64,000 nt of DNA from Nocardioides conyzicola (GTDB lineage: Bacteria; Actinomycetota; Actinomycetes; Propionibacteriales; Nocardioidaceae). The stretch covers positions 434,001 through 498,000 of the forward strand of contig NZ_BAABKM010000005.1 in assembly GCF_039543825.1 (NCBI RefSeq), read 5' to 3'. Under the pieces are notes generated by a model that worked only from the letters and a program-made list of their open reading frames with translations, was not told the DNA's origin and did not search any database. A program made the position numbers and the translations under genes. Shown here in pieces: positions 16,817 to 25,317 of the stretch. Position 1 is the first letter of the stretch; the number at the start of each line of letters is the position of its first letter.

Positions 16817-18007
16817 ATGCCGATCGTCGTCGACCCGGACAGCAGCGCAGTGGCTGCGCTCCTGGCCGCCTTGCCCAGCAGCGCCCAGCCGTCCTCGCAC
16901 GGCGTACCGTCCGGAGACCGCCTGCTCAGGTGGCTCGACGAGCACCCGACGGAGTACGTCGTGGTGATCGGCCCCACCATGCCGTTGGAGGAGGCGCTGC
17001 TGCTCTGCGAGGGGCTGCGGGTCGCGCGGCCCACGCTGAGCCTCGTGCTGGTCCGGGCACAGCTGGAGTCCGCGATGCTCACCCGCGCGATGTCGTCCGG
17101 CGTCCGCGAGGTCGTCGCGCTCGGCGACACCGCCGGCCTGCTCGGCTCCGTGGGTCGTGCCGAGGAGCTGCACCTCGCGCTGCGGGGTCCCGGGAGCGCC
17201 GGACCGGCGGGCCGGATCGTCACCGTCTTCTCGCCCAAGGGCGGGGTCGGCAAGACCACGCTGGCGGTCAACCTCGCGGTCGCGCTCAGCAAGGGCGGCG
17301 TCAAGCGGGTCTGCCTGGTCGACCTCGACCTCGCCTTCGGCGACGTGGCGATCACCCTGCAGCTGCTCCCGACCCACTCGATCGAGCACGCGATCGGCTC
17401 GGAGGCCGCGGTCGACCTGCCCCTGGTCGAAGGCCTGCTGACCCGGCACGAGGCGTCGATCATGGTGCTCGCGCCGCCGAGCCACCCGGACGTCCGGGAG
17501 CGCATCACCGCGCTGCTCGTCTCGCGCATCCTGGCCGCGCTGCGCACCGGCTTCGACTACATCGTCGTCGACACCGCGCCCGACTTCGACGAGCACACCC
17601 TCACCGCGCTCGACGAGAGCGACGAGTGCGTCATGGTCGCCACGCTCGACCTGCCGACCCTCAAGAACGTCAAGATCGGCCTGGCCACCCTCGACTCGCT
17701 CGCGATCGCGTCCGGCCACCACCACGTGGTGCTCAACCACGCCGACGAGGACACCGGGCTGACGATCCAGCAGGCCGAGGAGATCCTCGCCCGCCGGATC
17801 CAGGTCCGGATGCAGACCTCGATCGACGTCGCCCGGTCGACCAACCAGGGCGTCCCGATCATGTCCAGCCAGCCCGAGCACGCGGTCAGCAACGCGATCC
17901 GCGGCCTGGCCGCCCAGCTCGCCGGTGGGGCCGCGGACCCGTTCGCGGTCGCCGAGGAAGATCCGCGGCGCCGACGGTCCGGCCGCCGCATGAAGCTGCG
18001 GAGGTGA
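16817..18007 (+). CDS. cpaE: CpaE/TadZ-like pilus localisation ATPase
   Basis: 396 residues. An N-terminal receiver-like domain (VVVIGPTMPLEEALLLCEGLRVARPTLSLVLVRA) lacks an obvious phosphorylatable Asp, as is usual for TadZ. The MinD/ParA-like ATPase follows, with deviant Walker A SPKGGVGKTT (139-148), LVDLDLAFGDVAITL and YIVVDTAPDFDEHTL. TadZ positions the pilus machine at the cell pole. The C-terminus is very basic ([15 protein letters not shown]) and may bind membrane or DNA. Start codon ATG 16817 has GGAGGGAAGC upstream. Four bases separate it from tadA. Confidence 0.9.
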   Translation: MPIVVDPDSSAVAALLAALPSSAQPSSHGVPSGDRLLRWLDEHPTEYVVVIGPTMPLEEALLLCEGLRVARPTLSLVLVRAQLESAMLTRAMSSGVREVVALGDTAGLLGSVGRAEELHLALRGPGSAGPAGRIVTVFSPKGGVGKTTLAVNLAVALSKGGVKRVCLVDLDLAFGDVAITLQLLPTHSIEHAIGSEAAVDLPLVEGLLTRHEASIMVLAPPSHPDVRERITALLVSRILAALRTGFDYIVVDTAPDFDEHTLTALDESDECVMVATLDLPTLKNVKIGLATLDSLAIASGHHHVVLNHADEDTGLTIQQAEEILARRIQVRMQTSIDVARSTNQGVPIMSSQPEHAVSNAIRGLAAQLAGGAADPFAVAEEDPRRRRSGRRMKLRR

Positions 18008-18011
18008 CCAG

Positions 18012-19472
18012 ATGACCACACTGTCCGAGCGGCTCGCCGCCCTGCGTCAGGCCCAGCAGGCCGGCGCCGTCGTACCCACGCCCCGACACGACGTGGTCGA
18101 GGTCCCGACCGACTCCCCCGTCGCGGGCAAGCGCCGGGCGACCCCGGCGCCCACCGAGGTCGACCTCCGTCCGCGCGGCGTCCGGACGTCGTCCGCCGAC
18201 GAGGACCGGCTCGACGAGGTCCGCTCGATCGTGCACGGCGAGCTCCTCAAGACCCTCGGCCCGCAGCTCTACGAGGCCGAGATGGACCAGGAGGAGCTCG
18301 ACCAGGAGCTGCGCACGATCCTGGCGGACGTGCTCGGCGCCCAGGAGCGGCCGCTGAGCGCGAGCGACCGGCTCCGGGTGACCCAGGAGATCCGCGACGA
18401 CATCATCGGCTACGGCCCGATCGAGCCCTTCCTGCACGACGCGGAGGTCTCCGAGGTCATGGTCAACGGGCCGGACAGCATCTTCGTCGAGCGCAACGGC
18501 CGCCTGACCGCGGTGCCGGCGCGCTTCGCCGACGAGGACCACCTGCGCCGCACCATCGACAAGATCGTGTCGCGCGTCGGCCGGCGCGTCGACGAGTCGA
18601 GCCCGATGGTCGACGCGCGGCTGCCCGACGGTTCGCGGGTCAACGCCGTCGTGCCGCCGCTGGCGGTGGACGGCTCGATCCTGACCATCCGGAAGTTCGC
18701 CGCCGACCCCTTCACCGCGGAGGACCTGGTCCGGTTCGGCACCCTCACCCGGACCGCCCGGGACTTCCTCGACGCCTGCGTGCGCGGCCGGCTCAACGTC
18801 GTGGTCTCCGGGAGCACCGGCGCCGGCAAGACCACCACGCTCAACGTGCTGTCGTCGTTCATCCCGACCGACGAGCGGATCGTCACGATCGAGGACGCCG
18901 CCGAGCTGCAGCTGCACCAGGACCACGTCGTACGCCTCGAGTCACGGCCGTCCAACATCGAGGGCCGGGGCGCCGTCACCATCCGCGACCTGGTCAAGAA
19001 CAGCCTGCGCATGCGGCCCGACCGCATCATCGTCGGCGAGGTCCGCGACGCCTCCGCCCTCGACATGCTCCAGGCGATGAACACCGGTCACGACGGCTCC
19101 ATCTGCACGGTCCACTCCAACGGTCCGCGGGACACGCTCTCCCGCGTCGAGACGATGGTGCTGATGGCGGGCATGGACCTGCCGATCCGCGCCATCCGCG
19201 AGCAGGTGGCGTCGGCGGTCGACCTCATCGTGCACCAGTCGCGCTTCCGCGACGGCAGCCGCCGAATCACCCACATCACCGAGGTGGAGCGGATGGAGGG
19301 CGAGGTCATCACCCTCCAGGACATCTTCGTGTTCGACCACTCGCAGGGCTACGACACCGACGGCCGGGTGCTCGGCCGGCTGGTCTCGACGGGCCTGCGG
19401 CCCAAGCTGCTGGACAAGCTGCGCGAGTCCAACGTGACCGTCGACCCGATCATCTTCGCGACGGCCGGGTGA
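18012..19472 (+). CDS. tadA: Flp pilus/secretion ATPase TadA (CpaF)
   Basis: 486 residues. An extended N-terminal region with VRTSSADEDRLDEVRSIVHGEL precedes the ATPase core. Walker A GSTGAGKTTT begins at residue 267, with the Asp box (IVTIEDAAELQL), Walker B (RPDRIIVGEVRDASALDMLQAMNTGHDG) and His box (SICTVHSNGPRDTLSRVETM) complete. It is the hexameric motor for pilus extension and retraction. No second (TadA2) ATPase is seen. The stop overlaps the GTG of the next gene (GTGA), so TadA and the VWA-TadB fusion are coupled. Confidence 0.94.
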   Translation: MTTLSERLAALRQAQQAGAVVPTPRHDVVEVPTDSPVAGKRRATPAPTEVDLRPRGVRTSSADEDRLDEVRSIVHGELLKTLGPQLYEAEMDQEELDQELRTILADVLGAQERPLSASDRLRVTQEIRDDIIGYGPIEPFLHDAEVSEVMVNGPDSIFVERNGRLTAVPARFADEDHLRRTIDKIVSRVGRRVDESSPMVDARLPDGSRVNAVVPPLAVDGSILTIRKFAADPFTAEDLVRFGTLTRTARDFLDACVRGRLNVVVSGSTGAGKTTTLNVLSSFIPTDERIVTIEDAAELQLHQDHVVRLESRPSNIEGRGAVTIRDLVKNSLRMRPDRIIVGEVRDASALDMLQAMNTGHDGSICTVHSNGPRDTLSRVETMVLMAGMDLPIRAIREQVASAVDLIVHQSRFRDGSRRITHITEVERMEGEVITLQDIFVFDHSQGYDTDGRVLGRLVSTGLRPKLLDKLRESNVTVDPIIFATAG

Positions 19473-21412
19473 CGTCGATGACCCAGACCCCCCGGCTCCG
19501 GAGGACGCTGCGCACGGCGCGCGCCACGCTGGTGTGCGCCCTCGCTGGTGTGTTCGTCGCAGGGCCGCTCGTTGCGGGGCCGGCGGCAGCAGCAGCCGAC
19601 GACTCCGGGGCCGGGGTCACCCACGTCGAGATGGCCGGCGGCCGGCTGCGCGTGCTGGTCTCGGTGCCGCCGGGCACCGACGTCGACCTCGACGGCGTGA
19701 CCGTGACCGTGGACGACCAGAAGGCCTCTGCACGGGCCGAGTCGGCCGGTGCCGCGGGTCGGGTGCGCCGTACCGTGGTGCTCGCCATCGACACCAGCGA
19801 CTCGATGCGCGGCGAGCGCGCCGACGCGGCCCACGCGGCGGCCCTGGGCTTCCTCGACACGGTGCCGCCGGACGTCTACGTCGGCATCGTCACGTTCGAC
19901 GGCGAGGTGGCCACCCCGCTGCCCCCGAGCCTGGACCGGGACGCCGCCCGCGCGGTGGTCGACGGGCTCGGCTTCGGCCACGGGACCCGGCTCTTCGACG
20001 GCGTGAAGGCCGCGATCACGCTCGCCGGCGACCAGGGCCAGCGCTCGCTGCTCGTCCTGTCCGACGGCGCCGACACGACCACGACGCCGCTGGCCGACGT
20101 CACCCGCCGGCTCGAGGACGGCGAGGTGCTGCTCGACGCGGTGTCCCTGCGGGCGAAGGACACGTCCCTCGCCGCGCTCGCCGCCGCCGGCAACGGACAG
20201 GTCATCAGCGCCGAGCCCGACGCGCTCGCCGCCGCCTTCGCCGAGGAGGCCGACGCCCTCGGGCGTCAGGTCCTCGTCACGGTGACCGTGCCCGACGAGG
20301 TGACCGCCACCGAGGCCAACGTCTCCGTGCGACTCCCCACCGACCACGCGACGCTCAGCGCCACGGCGTACACCACCGTGCGCCGGCACGCGGCCACCCC
20401 TCCGGCTTCGGCGCCGGTCGCCGCAGCCGTCGACGACCCGCTCGAGCTGCCGGACTGGGCGGTGTACGCCGGGATCGCGGCCATCGGCGTCGCGCTCCTC
20501 CTGGTGCTCCTCGTGCTCGTACCCGCCAAGCCCAAGCCGATGGGCGCCGCCGCCCGCGTCGACGCCTACCTCGGCGGCCAGCACGCCGCCGAGCAGACCC
20601 GGCAGGCCGAGACCCTGGCGCCCGTGCGCGAGGCCGCCGACCGGATGCTGTCGCGCAACCGCGGCCTCGAGGAGCGGATCGGCCTGCGGCTCGAAGGTGC
20701 CGGCAGCGAGCTGCGGCCCGCCGAGTGGCTGCTGGTGCACGCCGGCATCGCGGTCGGTACGACGGTCCTGTGCCTGCTCCTCAGCGGCGGCGGCGTGCTC
20801 CTCGGCCTGATCGGCCTCGCCCTCGGCGGGTTCGGCCCCTGGATCTACCTCGGCTTCAAGCGATCGCGGCGGCGCAAGGCCTTCAACGCGGCCCTGCCCG
20901 ACGCGCTGCAGCTGATGGCGGGCGCCCTCGAGGCCGGTCTGTCGCTGTCGCAGTCGGCGGACACGATCGTCAAGGAGGGCATCGAGCCGATCGCCTCGGA
21001 GTTCCGCCGTGCGCTGGTCGAGACCCGCCTCGGCGTCAACCTCGAGGACGCGCTCGACGGGGTCGCCGAGCGGCTGCAGAGCGAGGACCTCGGGTGGGTG
21101 GTGATGGCGATCCGGATCCAGCGCCCGATCGGCGGCAACCTGGCCGAGCTCCTGGGCACCGTGGCCGCCACGATGCGCGAGCGGGAGTACATGCGTCGGC
21201 AGGTGGCCGCGCTGGCCGCGGAGGGCAAGCTCTCGGCGTACGTCCTGGGCGGCCTGCCCCCGGCGTTCCTGCTCTACCTCCTCGTGTCCAACCGCGACTA
21301 CGTGATGCCGCTCTTCACGACCCCGATGGGTCTGACGATGCTGGTCGGCGCCGGGTTCCTGCTCGCCGTCGGGGTCTTCTGGATGAGCAAGATGGTGAAG
21401 GTGGAGGTCTGA
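19469..21412 (+). CDS. tadB: VWA domain-TadB fusion (pilus inner-membrane platform)
   Basis: 647 residues, about twice the usual TadB. A signal peptide (LVCALAGVFVAGPLVAGPAAAA) is followed by a von Willebrand A domain at about 102-270 with the MIDAS motif DTSDS (108-112) and LSDGADTTT. A transmembrane helix (VYAGIAAIGVALLLVLLVLV) leads to the T2SSF domain (about 360-640) with ALPDALQLMAGALEAGLSLSQ and GWVVMAIRIQRPIGGNLAELL. Thus an extracytoplasmic adhesin-like module is fused to the pilus platform. GTG 19469 overlaps the tadA stop; ATG 19478 is the alternative. Related fusions exist in actinobacteria but the VWA ligand is unknown. Confidence 0.9.
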   Translation: MTSMTQTPRLRRTLRTARATLVCALAGVFVAGPLVAGPAAAAADDSGAGVTHVEMAGGRLRVLVSVPPGTDVDLDGVTVTVDDQKASARAESAGAAGRVRRTVVLAIDTSDSMRGERADAAHAAALGFLDTVPPDVYVGIVTFDGEVATPLPPSLDRDAARAVVDGLGFGHGTRLFDGVKAAITLAGDQGQRSLLVLSDGADTTTTPLADVTRRLEDGEVLLDAVSLRAKDTSLAALAAAGNGQVISAEPDALAAAFAEEADALGRQVLVTVTVPDEVTATEANVSVRLPTDHATLSATAYTTVRRHAATPPASAPVAAAVDDPLELPDWAVYAGIAAIGVALLLVLLVLVPAKPKPMGAAARVDAYLGGQHAAEQTRQAETLAPVREAADRMLSRNRGLEERIGLRLEGAGSELRPAEWLLVHAGIAVGTTVLCLLLSGGGVLLGLIGLALGGFGPWIYLGFKRSRRRKAFNAALPDALQLMAGALEAGLSLSQSADTIVKEGIEPIASEFRRALVETRLGVNLEDALDGVAERLQSEDLGWVVMAIRIQRPIGGNLAELLGTVAATMREREYMRRQVAALAAEGKLSAYVLGGLPPAFLLYLLVSNRDYVMPLFTTPMGLTMLVGAGFLLAVGVFWMSKMVKVEV

Positions 21413-21413
21413 C

Positions 21414-22337
21414 ATGGTCCTGCTCTTCGTCCTCGGCTGCGGCCTCGTCGCCGTCGCCCTGGCCCTCACGGCGGCCGCCCTGCGGCCTCGCGTGCAGACC
21501 GGAGGTGTCGCCCGGTCCATCGCCGTCCTCGAGTCGATCACGTCGCCGGCGCCGGTCGCGCTGACCCGCGAGATCGACCCGCCGTTCGGCGAGCGGATCC
21601 TCGAGCCCCTGCGCCGCCGCGCCCTGCGCATCGGGCGCCGCCTCACGGGTGCCGACTCCTCCGAGCGGATCCGCCACAAGCTCGACCTCGCCGGCAACCC
21701 GGCCGGCTGGACGGTCGACCGGGTGGTGTCGGCCAAGGTGCTGTGCACGTTCGTCGGCTTCGCCGTCGCGCTGGCGGTCTCCCTCGTGCTCGGGGTCTCG
21801 CCGACCATGCGGATCGCGCTGCTCGCGATCGGCGCCGGGATCGGCTGGTTCGGCCCCAACCTCTACCTCTACCAGCGCACCTACGAGCGCACCGAGCTGA
21901 TGCAGCGCGAGCTGCCCGACTCCATCGACCTGCTGACGATCTGCGTGGAGTCCGGGCTCGGGTTCGACGCGGCGATCCAGCAGGTCGCCCGGAGCACCGA
22001 CGGTCCCCTGGCCGACGAGCTCAACCGGATGCTCCACGAGATGCAGATCGGGATGGGCCGCGGCGACGCGCTCCGGGCACTCAGCGAGCGCAGCAACGTC
22101 GCCGACGTCCGCTCGTTCGTCGGCGCGATGGCCCAGGCCGACGCCTTCGGCATCCCCGTGGCCCAGGTGCTGCGCACCCAGTCGCACGAGATGCGCGTAC
22201 GCCGCCGGCAGCGGGCCGAGCAGCGGGCCCAGCAGGTGCCGGTGAAGATCACCGTGCCGCTGATCTTCTGCATCCTGCCCTGCCTCTTCATCGCGGTGAT
22301 GGGTCCGGCCGCGATCTCGATCATGGACTCCTTCTGA
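21414..22337 (+). CDS. tadC: Pilus platform protein TadC
   Basis: 307 residues. An N-terminal transmembrane helix (LLFVLGCGLVAVALALTAAAL), a middle pair of helices (CTFVGFAVALAVSLVLGV), the T2SSF domain (ELPDSIDLLTICVESGLGFDAAIQQVA, AMAQADAFGIPVAQVLRTQSHEMR) and a final helix (VPLIFCILPCLFIAVMGPAAI) match TadC. TadB and TadC form the inner-membrane platform that TadA drives. ATG 21414 lies 1 nt after the tadB TGA. Its TGA overlaps the ATG of the sensor kinase. Confidence 0.92.
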   Translation: MVLLFVLGCGLVAVALALTAAALRPRVQTGGVARSIAVLESITSPAPVALTREIDPPFGERILEPLRRRALRIGRRLTGADSSERIRHKLDLAGNPAGWTVDRVVSAKVLCTFVGFAVALAVSLVLGVSPTMRIALLAIGAGIGWFGPNLYLYQRTYERTELMQRELPDSIDLLTICVESGLGFDAAIQQVARSTDGPLADELNRMLHEMQIGMGRGDALRALSERSNVADVRSFVGAMAQADAFGIPVAQVLRTQSHEMRVRRRQRAEQRAQQVPVKITVPLIFCILPCLFIAVMGPAAISIMDSF

Positions 22338-23956
22338 TGGCCACCCTGGGCGGCTCGGCGATCACGGCGTCGCAGCGCCGGAGGCGGGGCATGGCCGGCA
22401 TCGCCCGCGTCTTCGGCCTGGTGGCCGTGCTGGCGCCGGCCCTGTCCTCGCAGGACGGCATGGTGCTCCTCGGCGTGGCCACCGTCGGGATGGTCTGGGC
22501 CACCACCCAGGTCGCCGAGCACCGCCTGGTGCGCGGGGTCTTCACGGTCGAGCTGGCCAGCGCGGCGCTCGTCGGGCTCGTCTGCGCAGTGACCTGCACC
22601 CTCGCCACCGAGTCGGGTCCCGGCATCCTCGGGGTCCTCGCGATCCCGCCGGTCACCGCCGCCATCCTGCGCGGTGCCCAGGCCGGCATGTTCGCGCTGG
22701 CCGCGGGCATCGGGGTCTTCGTGACCGGGACGTGCCTGGCCGACGCGATGACGCTGACGCTGGCGAGCACCACCTTCACCTGGCTGCTGACCGGCCTGGG
22801 CTTCGGGCTCATCGGCGCCGCGCTGCACAGCACGCTGCTCGGCTCCGACCAGCTCGCCGCCCACCGCAGCGCCCAGTCGCTCATCCACCAGCTGGCGTCG
22901 GTCTCGGACCGCCTCGGCTCACCGCTGGAGCCCGAGGTGCTCGGCACCGACCTGCTCAACCGGCTCAGCGCGTCGCTCGGCGCCGCGGACCTGCCGGCCC
23001 GGGGCCTGATGCTCCAGGCCCCGACCGACGGCACCCTGGTCTGGGTCGCCGGCGCCTCGGCCGGGACCGGGTCGCACCTGGCCGCGGAGGCCGTCGTCAG
23101 CGGCCGGCCGGCCATCGGCGGCCACACCTTCGCGCTCCCCCTCACCAGCGACGGCCGGGTGGTCGCGGTCGTCTCCGGGCACCTGTCCCCCACCGTCGAC
23201 CGGATCGCGCTGGGCGAACGCCTCCAGCGGCTCGGCTCCGGCCTGGAGGACCAGTCGGTCGTGCTCGAGACCGCGCTGCTCTTCACCCGCTTCCGCAACA
23301 CCGCGACCGTCGCCGAGCGGCGCCGGCTCGCCCGCGAGATCCACGACGGGGTCGCCCAGGACCTCGCGTCGGTCGGCTACCTGCTCGACGCCATCAACGG
23401 GCACCCCGACCCGCTGGAGCAGGCCCAGCTCCTCGAGCAGCTCCGCGGCTTCCTCGGCGAGGTGCTCGCCGACCTCCGCCGCGCCCTCGTGGAGCTGCGC
23501 ACCGACACCGGCCCGGGCCAGAGCGTCGGTGCCGCGCTGGAGGACCTCGCCCGCAACGTGGAGAAGCTGACCGGCATCACGTTCCACGTGCGCCTCCACG
23601 AGGAGGGCACCCGGCTGCGCCCCGAGGTCGAGGCCGAGCTGCTGCGCATCGGCCAGGAGGCGATCACCAACGCCGTGCGCCACTCCGAGGCCAGCACCAT
23701 CTGGATCACCTGCCGGGTCGCGGCGCCGTACGCCGAGGTCACCGTCAGCGACAACGGCCGGGGGCTCGGCGAAGCCCGGGCCGACTCCCACGGCCTGCAG
23801 ATCATGCGCGAGCGCGCCCGCCTCATCGGTGCCGAGCTCGCGCTCACCGCCCGCCCCGGTGGCGGCGTGGTGCTGAAGGCACGGGTGCCCGCGGCACTCG
23901 TCACCAACGATCTCGACCCGGACCTCGGGTCGCAGTCCGGAAAGGTCCCCGCATGA
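22337..23956 (+). CDS. NarL-type sensor histidine kinase in Tad operon
   Basis: 539 residues. The N-terminal 175 residues hold several hydrophobic helices (membrane sensor), then a GAF-like linker (about 200-325), the HisKA_3 dimerisation box RRLAREIHDGVAQDL with phospho-acceptor His336, and an HATPase_c domain with EAITNAVRHSEAS and VSDNGRGLG. It should autophosphorylate and pass phosphate to the overlapping response regulator. ATG 22337 shares its A with the tadC stop (TGATG), and its own stop overlaps the next start. This coupling strongly suggests the pair belongs to the pilus operon and regulates or senses pilus function. The signal is unknown. Confidence 0.9.
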   Translation: MATLGGSAITASQRRRRGMAGIARVFGLVAVLAPALSSQDGMVLLGVATVGMVWATTQVAEHRLVRGVFTVELASAALVGLVCAVTCTLATESGPGILGVLAIPPVTAAILRGAQAGMFALAAGIGVFVTGTCLADAMTLTLASTTFTWLLTGLGFGLIGAALHSTLLGSDQLAAHRSAQSLIHQLASVSDRLGSPLEPEVLGTDLLNRLSASLGAADLPARGLMLQAPTDGTLVWVAGASAGTGSHLAAEAVVSGRPAIGGHTFALPLTSDGRVVAVVSGHLSPTVDRIALGERLQRLGSGLEDQSVVLETALLFTRFRNTATVAERRRLAREIHDGVAQDLASVGYLLDAINGHPDPLEQAQLLEQLRGFLGEVLADLRRALVELRTDTGPGQSVGAALEDLARNVEKLTGITFHVRLHEEGTRLRPEVEAELLRIGQEAITNAVRHSEASTIWITCRVAAPYAEVTVSDNGRGLGEARADSHGLQIMRERARLIGAELALTARPGGGVVLKARVPAALVTNDLDPDLGSQSGKVPA

Positions 23957-24618
23957 GCGACACGGCCCCCCACTCCCCGACCACCGTCCTGCTCGTCGAC
24001 GACCACGACCTGGTCCGGGCCGGGCTGCGCGGGGTCTTCGACCGCGAGCCCGACCTGACGGTCGTCGGGGTGGCCGGCACCGTCGCCGAGGCGATGGCGG
24101 CGTACGCCGAGCTGCGCCCCGACGTCGTCGTGACCGACCTCCAGCTCCCCGACGGCACCGGCATCGACATCGTGCGCGCGATCCGTCGCGGCAACGACCG
24201 CACCGGGCTGGTGATGCTGACCATGCACACCGGTGACCGGCCGCTGCTGGCCGCGATGGACGCCGGCGCGTCGGCCCTCGTCGGCAAGGACGCCCCCTCC
24301 TCCGACGTGGTCAACGCGGCACGGCGTTCCGTGGTGTCACCGCGGTCGTTCGCAGCGGCCGGCCTGCTCCAGGCCCTCGGCCGTCGCGCGGCCCGCGAGT
24401 CGGGCCGCCTGTCCGACCGCGAGACCGAGATCCTGCGGCTGCTCGCCGACGGCCTGGGCATCGGCGAGATCGCAGCAGAGCTGTACATCAGCCGGTCGAC
24501 GGCCAAGACGCACGTCGCCCGGATCTACCAGAAGCTCGGAGCCGCCAACCGGGCCCAGGCCATCGTGATCGCAATGCGGACCGGGCTGCTCTCCAGCGTG
24601 GACTCGATCGGGGTCTAG
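23953..24618 (+). CDS. NarL/LuxR-family response regulator
   Basis: 221 residues. Receiver domain with DDHD (16-19), phospho-acceptor Asp62 in VVTDLQLPDG and Lys in LVGKDAP; the LuxR helix-turn-helix (SDRETEILRLLADGLGIGEIAAELYISRSTAKTHVARIYQKL) is complete. ATG 23953 overlaps the kinase TGA (ATGA). It ends exactly against the convergent Flp pilin gene (24619). A natural target would be the pilin and Tad promoters, but no binding site is demonstrable here. Confidence 0.92.
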   Translation: MSDTAPHSPTTVLLVDDHDLVRAGLRGVFDREPDLTVVGVAGTVAEAMAAYAELRPDVVVTDLQLPDGTGIDIVRAIRRGNDRTGLVMLTMHTGDRPLLAAMDAGASALVGKDAPSSDVVNAARRSVVSPRSFAAAGLLQALGRRAARESGRLSDRETEILRLLADGLGIGEIAAELYISRSTAKTHVARIYQKLGAANRAQAIVIAMRTGLLSSVDSIGV

Positions 24619-24813
24619 CTACTCCTGGCAGCTGCTGGGACCGCCGCCCGAGGTCGCCATGTGCCCGGCCAGGTCGTCGCAGCCCGGGTCGAAGAGGGTG
24701 TCGCGCACGGTGCTGCCGAGCAGGAAGACGACCGTCGCGATGACGGCCGCGATGCCGGCGATCAGGAGGCCGTACTCGACGGCCGAGGAACCGTGCTCGT
24801 CTCGAGATCGCAT
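24619..24813 (-). CDS. flp: Flp-family type IVb pilin (second pilin)
   Basis: 64 residues. The prepilin leader RSRDEHG is followed by SSAVEYGLLIAGIAAVIATVVFLLG, with the Glu5-Tyr6 pair that defines Flp pilins; cleavage is expected after Gly. The mature tail holds two Cys (DPGCDD and PSSCQE) that could form a disulfide. It lies downstream of the other pilin gene on the same strand, separated by a strong hairpin, so it may be made in smaller amounts as a minor pilin. The gene abuts the convergent response regulator with no intergenic base. Confidence 0.88.
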   Translation of the reverse strand: MRSRDEHGSSAVEYGLLIAGIAAVIATVVFLLGSTVRDTLFDPGCDDLAGHMATSGGGPSSCQE

Positions 24814-24847
24814 CGGCCACTCTCCTGTAGATGGTGCAGAAATGTGT

Positions 24848-24891
24848 TTCGGCCGTGGTCCGCGTTGCGGGGGTCGCGGACCACGGCCGAA
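24848..24891 (-). terminator. 17-bp perfect hairpin between the two pilin genes
   Basis: TTCGGCCGTGGTCCGCG (24848-24864) pairs perfectly with 24875-24891 around a 10-nt loop. It lies 15 nt downstream of the first pilin stop on the minus strand. It has no long U run, so it may act as a partial terminator or as a 3' stabiliser that lets the first pilin be expressed more than the second, a common arrangement for major pilins. Confidence 0.7.
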
Positions 24892-24905
24892 GACAGGGGG
24901 TTACG

Positions 24906-25133
24906 TCACTTGCTGCCGTTGTCCGCGCAGTCCGCGGTGCTGGTGGTGCCCTTGCCCTGGATCGTGGCGCAGGTGTCGTCGAAGGTCTTGCTGATCATGC
25001 CGCCGAAGAGGAAGACGACGGCCACGATGAGGGCCGCGATGCCGGCCACCAGCAGGCCGTACTCGACGGCGGAAGCGCCGGCCTCGTCACGGTCGACGCG
25101 GCGGGCCTGGAGGAGGTTGCGCAGGTGCTCCAT
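24906..25133 (-). CDS. flp: Flp-family type IVb pilin (probable major pilin)
   Basis: 75 residues. Leader MEHLRNLLQARRVDRDEAG, then ASAVEYGLLVAGIAALIVAVVFLFGG with the Glu-Tyr pair after the expected cleavage Gly. The tail has two Cys (DDTCATIQG, TADCADNGSK). ATG 25133 is chosen because AAGGGA lies 6 nt upstream; the in-frame TTG at 25148 lacks a site. It is the first gene of the leftward pilin pair, placed opposite the Tad operon, and is probably the major subunit. No prepilin peptidase (TadV) gene is visible in the window. Confidence 0.9.
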   Translation of the reverse strand: MEHLRNLLQARRVDRDEAGASAVEYGLLVAGIAALIVAVVFLFGGMISKTFDDTCATIQGKGTTSTADCADNGSK

Positions 25134-25317
25134 GGTGTTTCCCTTCAAGTTCGCACCGGGCCGGTGGGGGTACCGGTTCTGCCGGTCCGGGGCTCGCCCC
25201 GATGAAGGGAATGCTCGTCCTCCCAGAGGTCGTGCGGGATCGGGTGATGGTCTCGACCGGAGTAGCCCGTTCGGGCCATGCGGCCCCGCCGAAGGTCCAA
25301 CCGCTGGGCAGCCGCGC

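Noticed and set aside
19349..21859. 836-codon open frame on the minus strand
   Set aside because: It lies opposite tadA/tadB/tadC, has His/Arg/Gly/Asp-rich sequence without domains, and is the normal antisense shadow of high-GC coding DNA.
25145..25279. 44-codon frame beginning MARTGYSGRDHH upstream of the pilin gene
   Set aside because: No ribosome site or promoter is visible, it is the tail of a long antisense-like frame, and it occupies the likely leader of the pilin transcript. It could be real but support is too weak.
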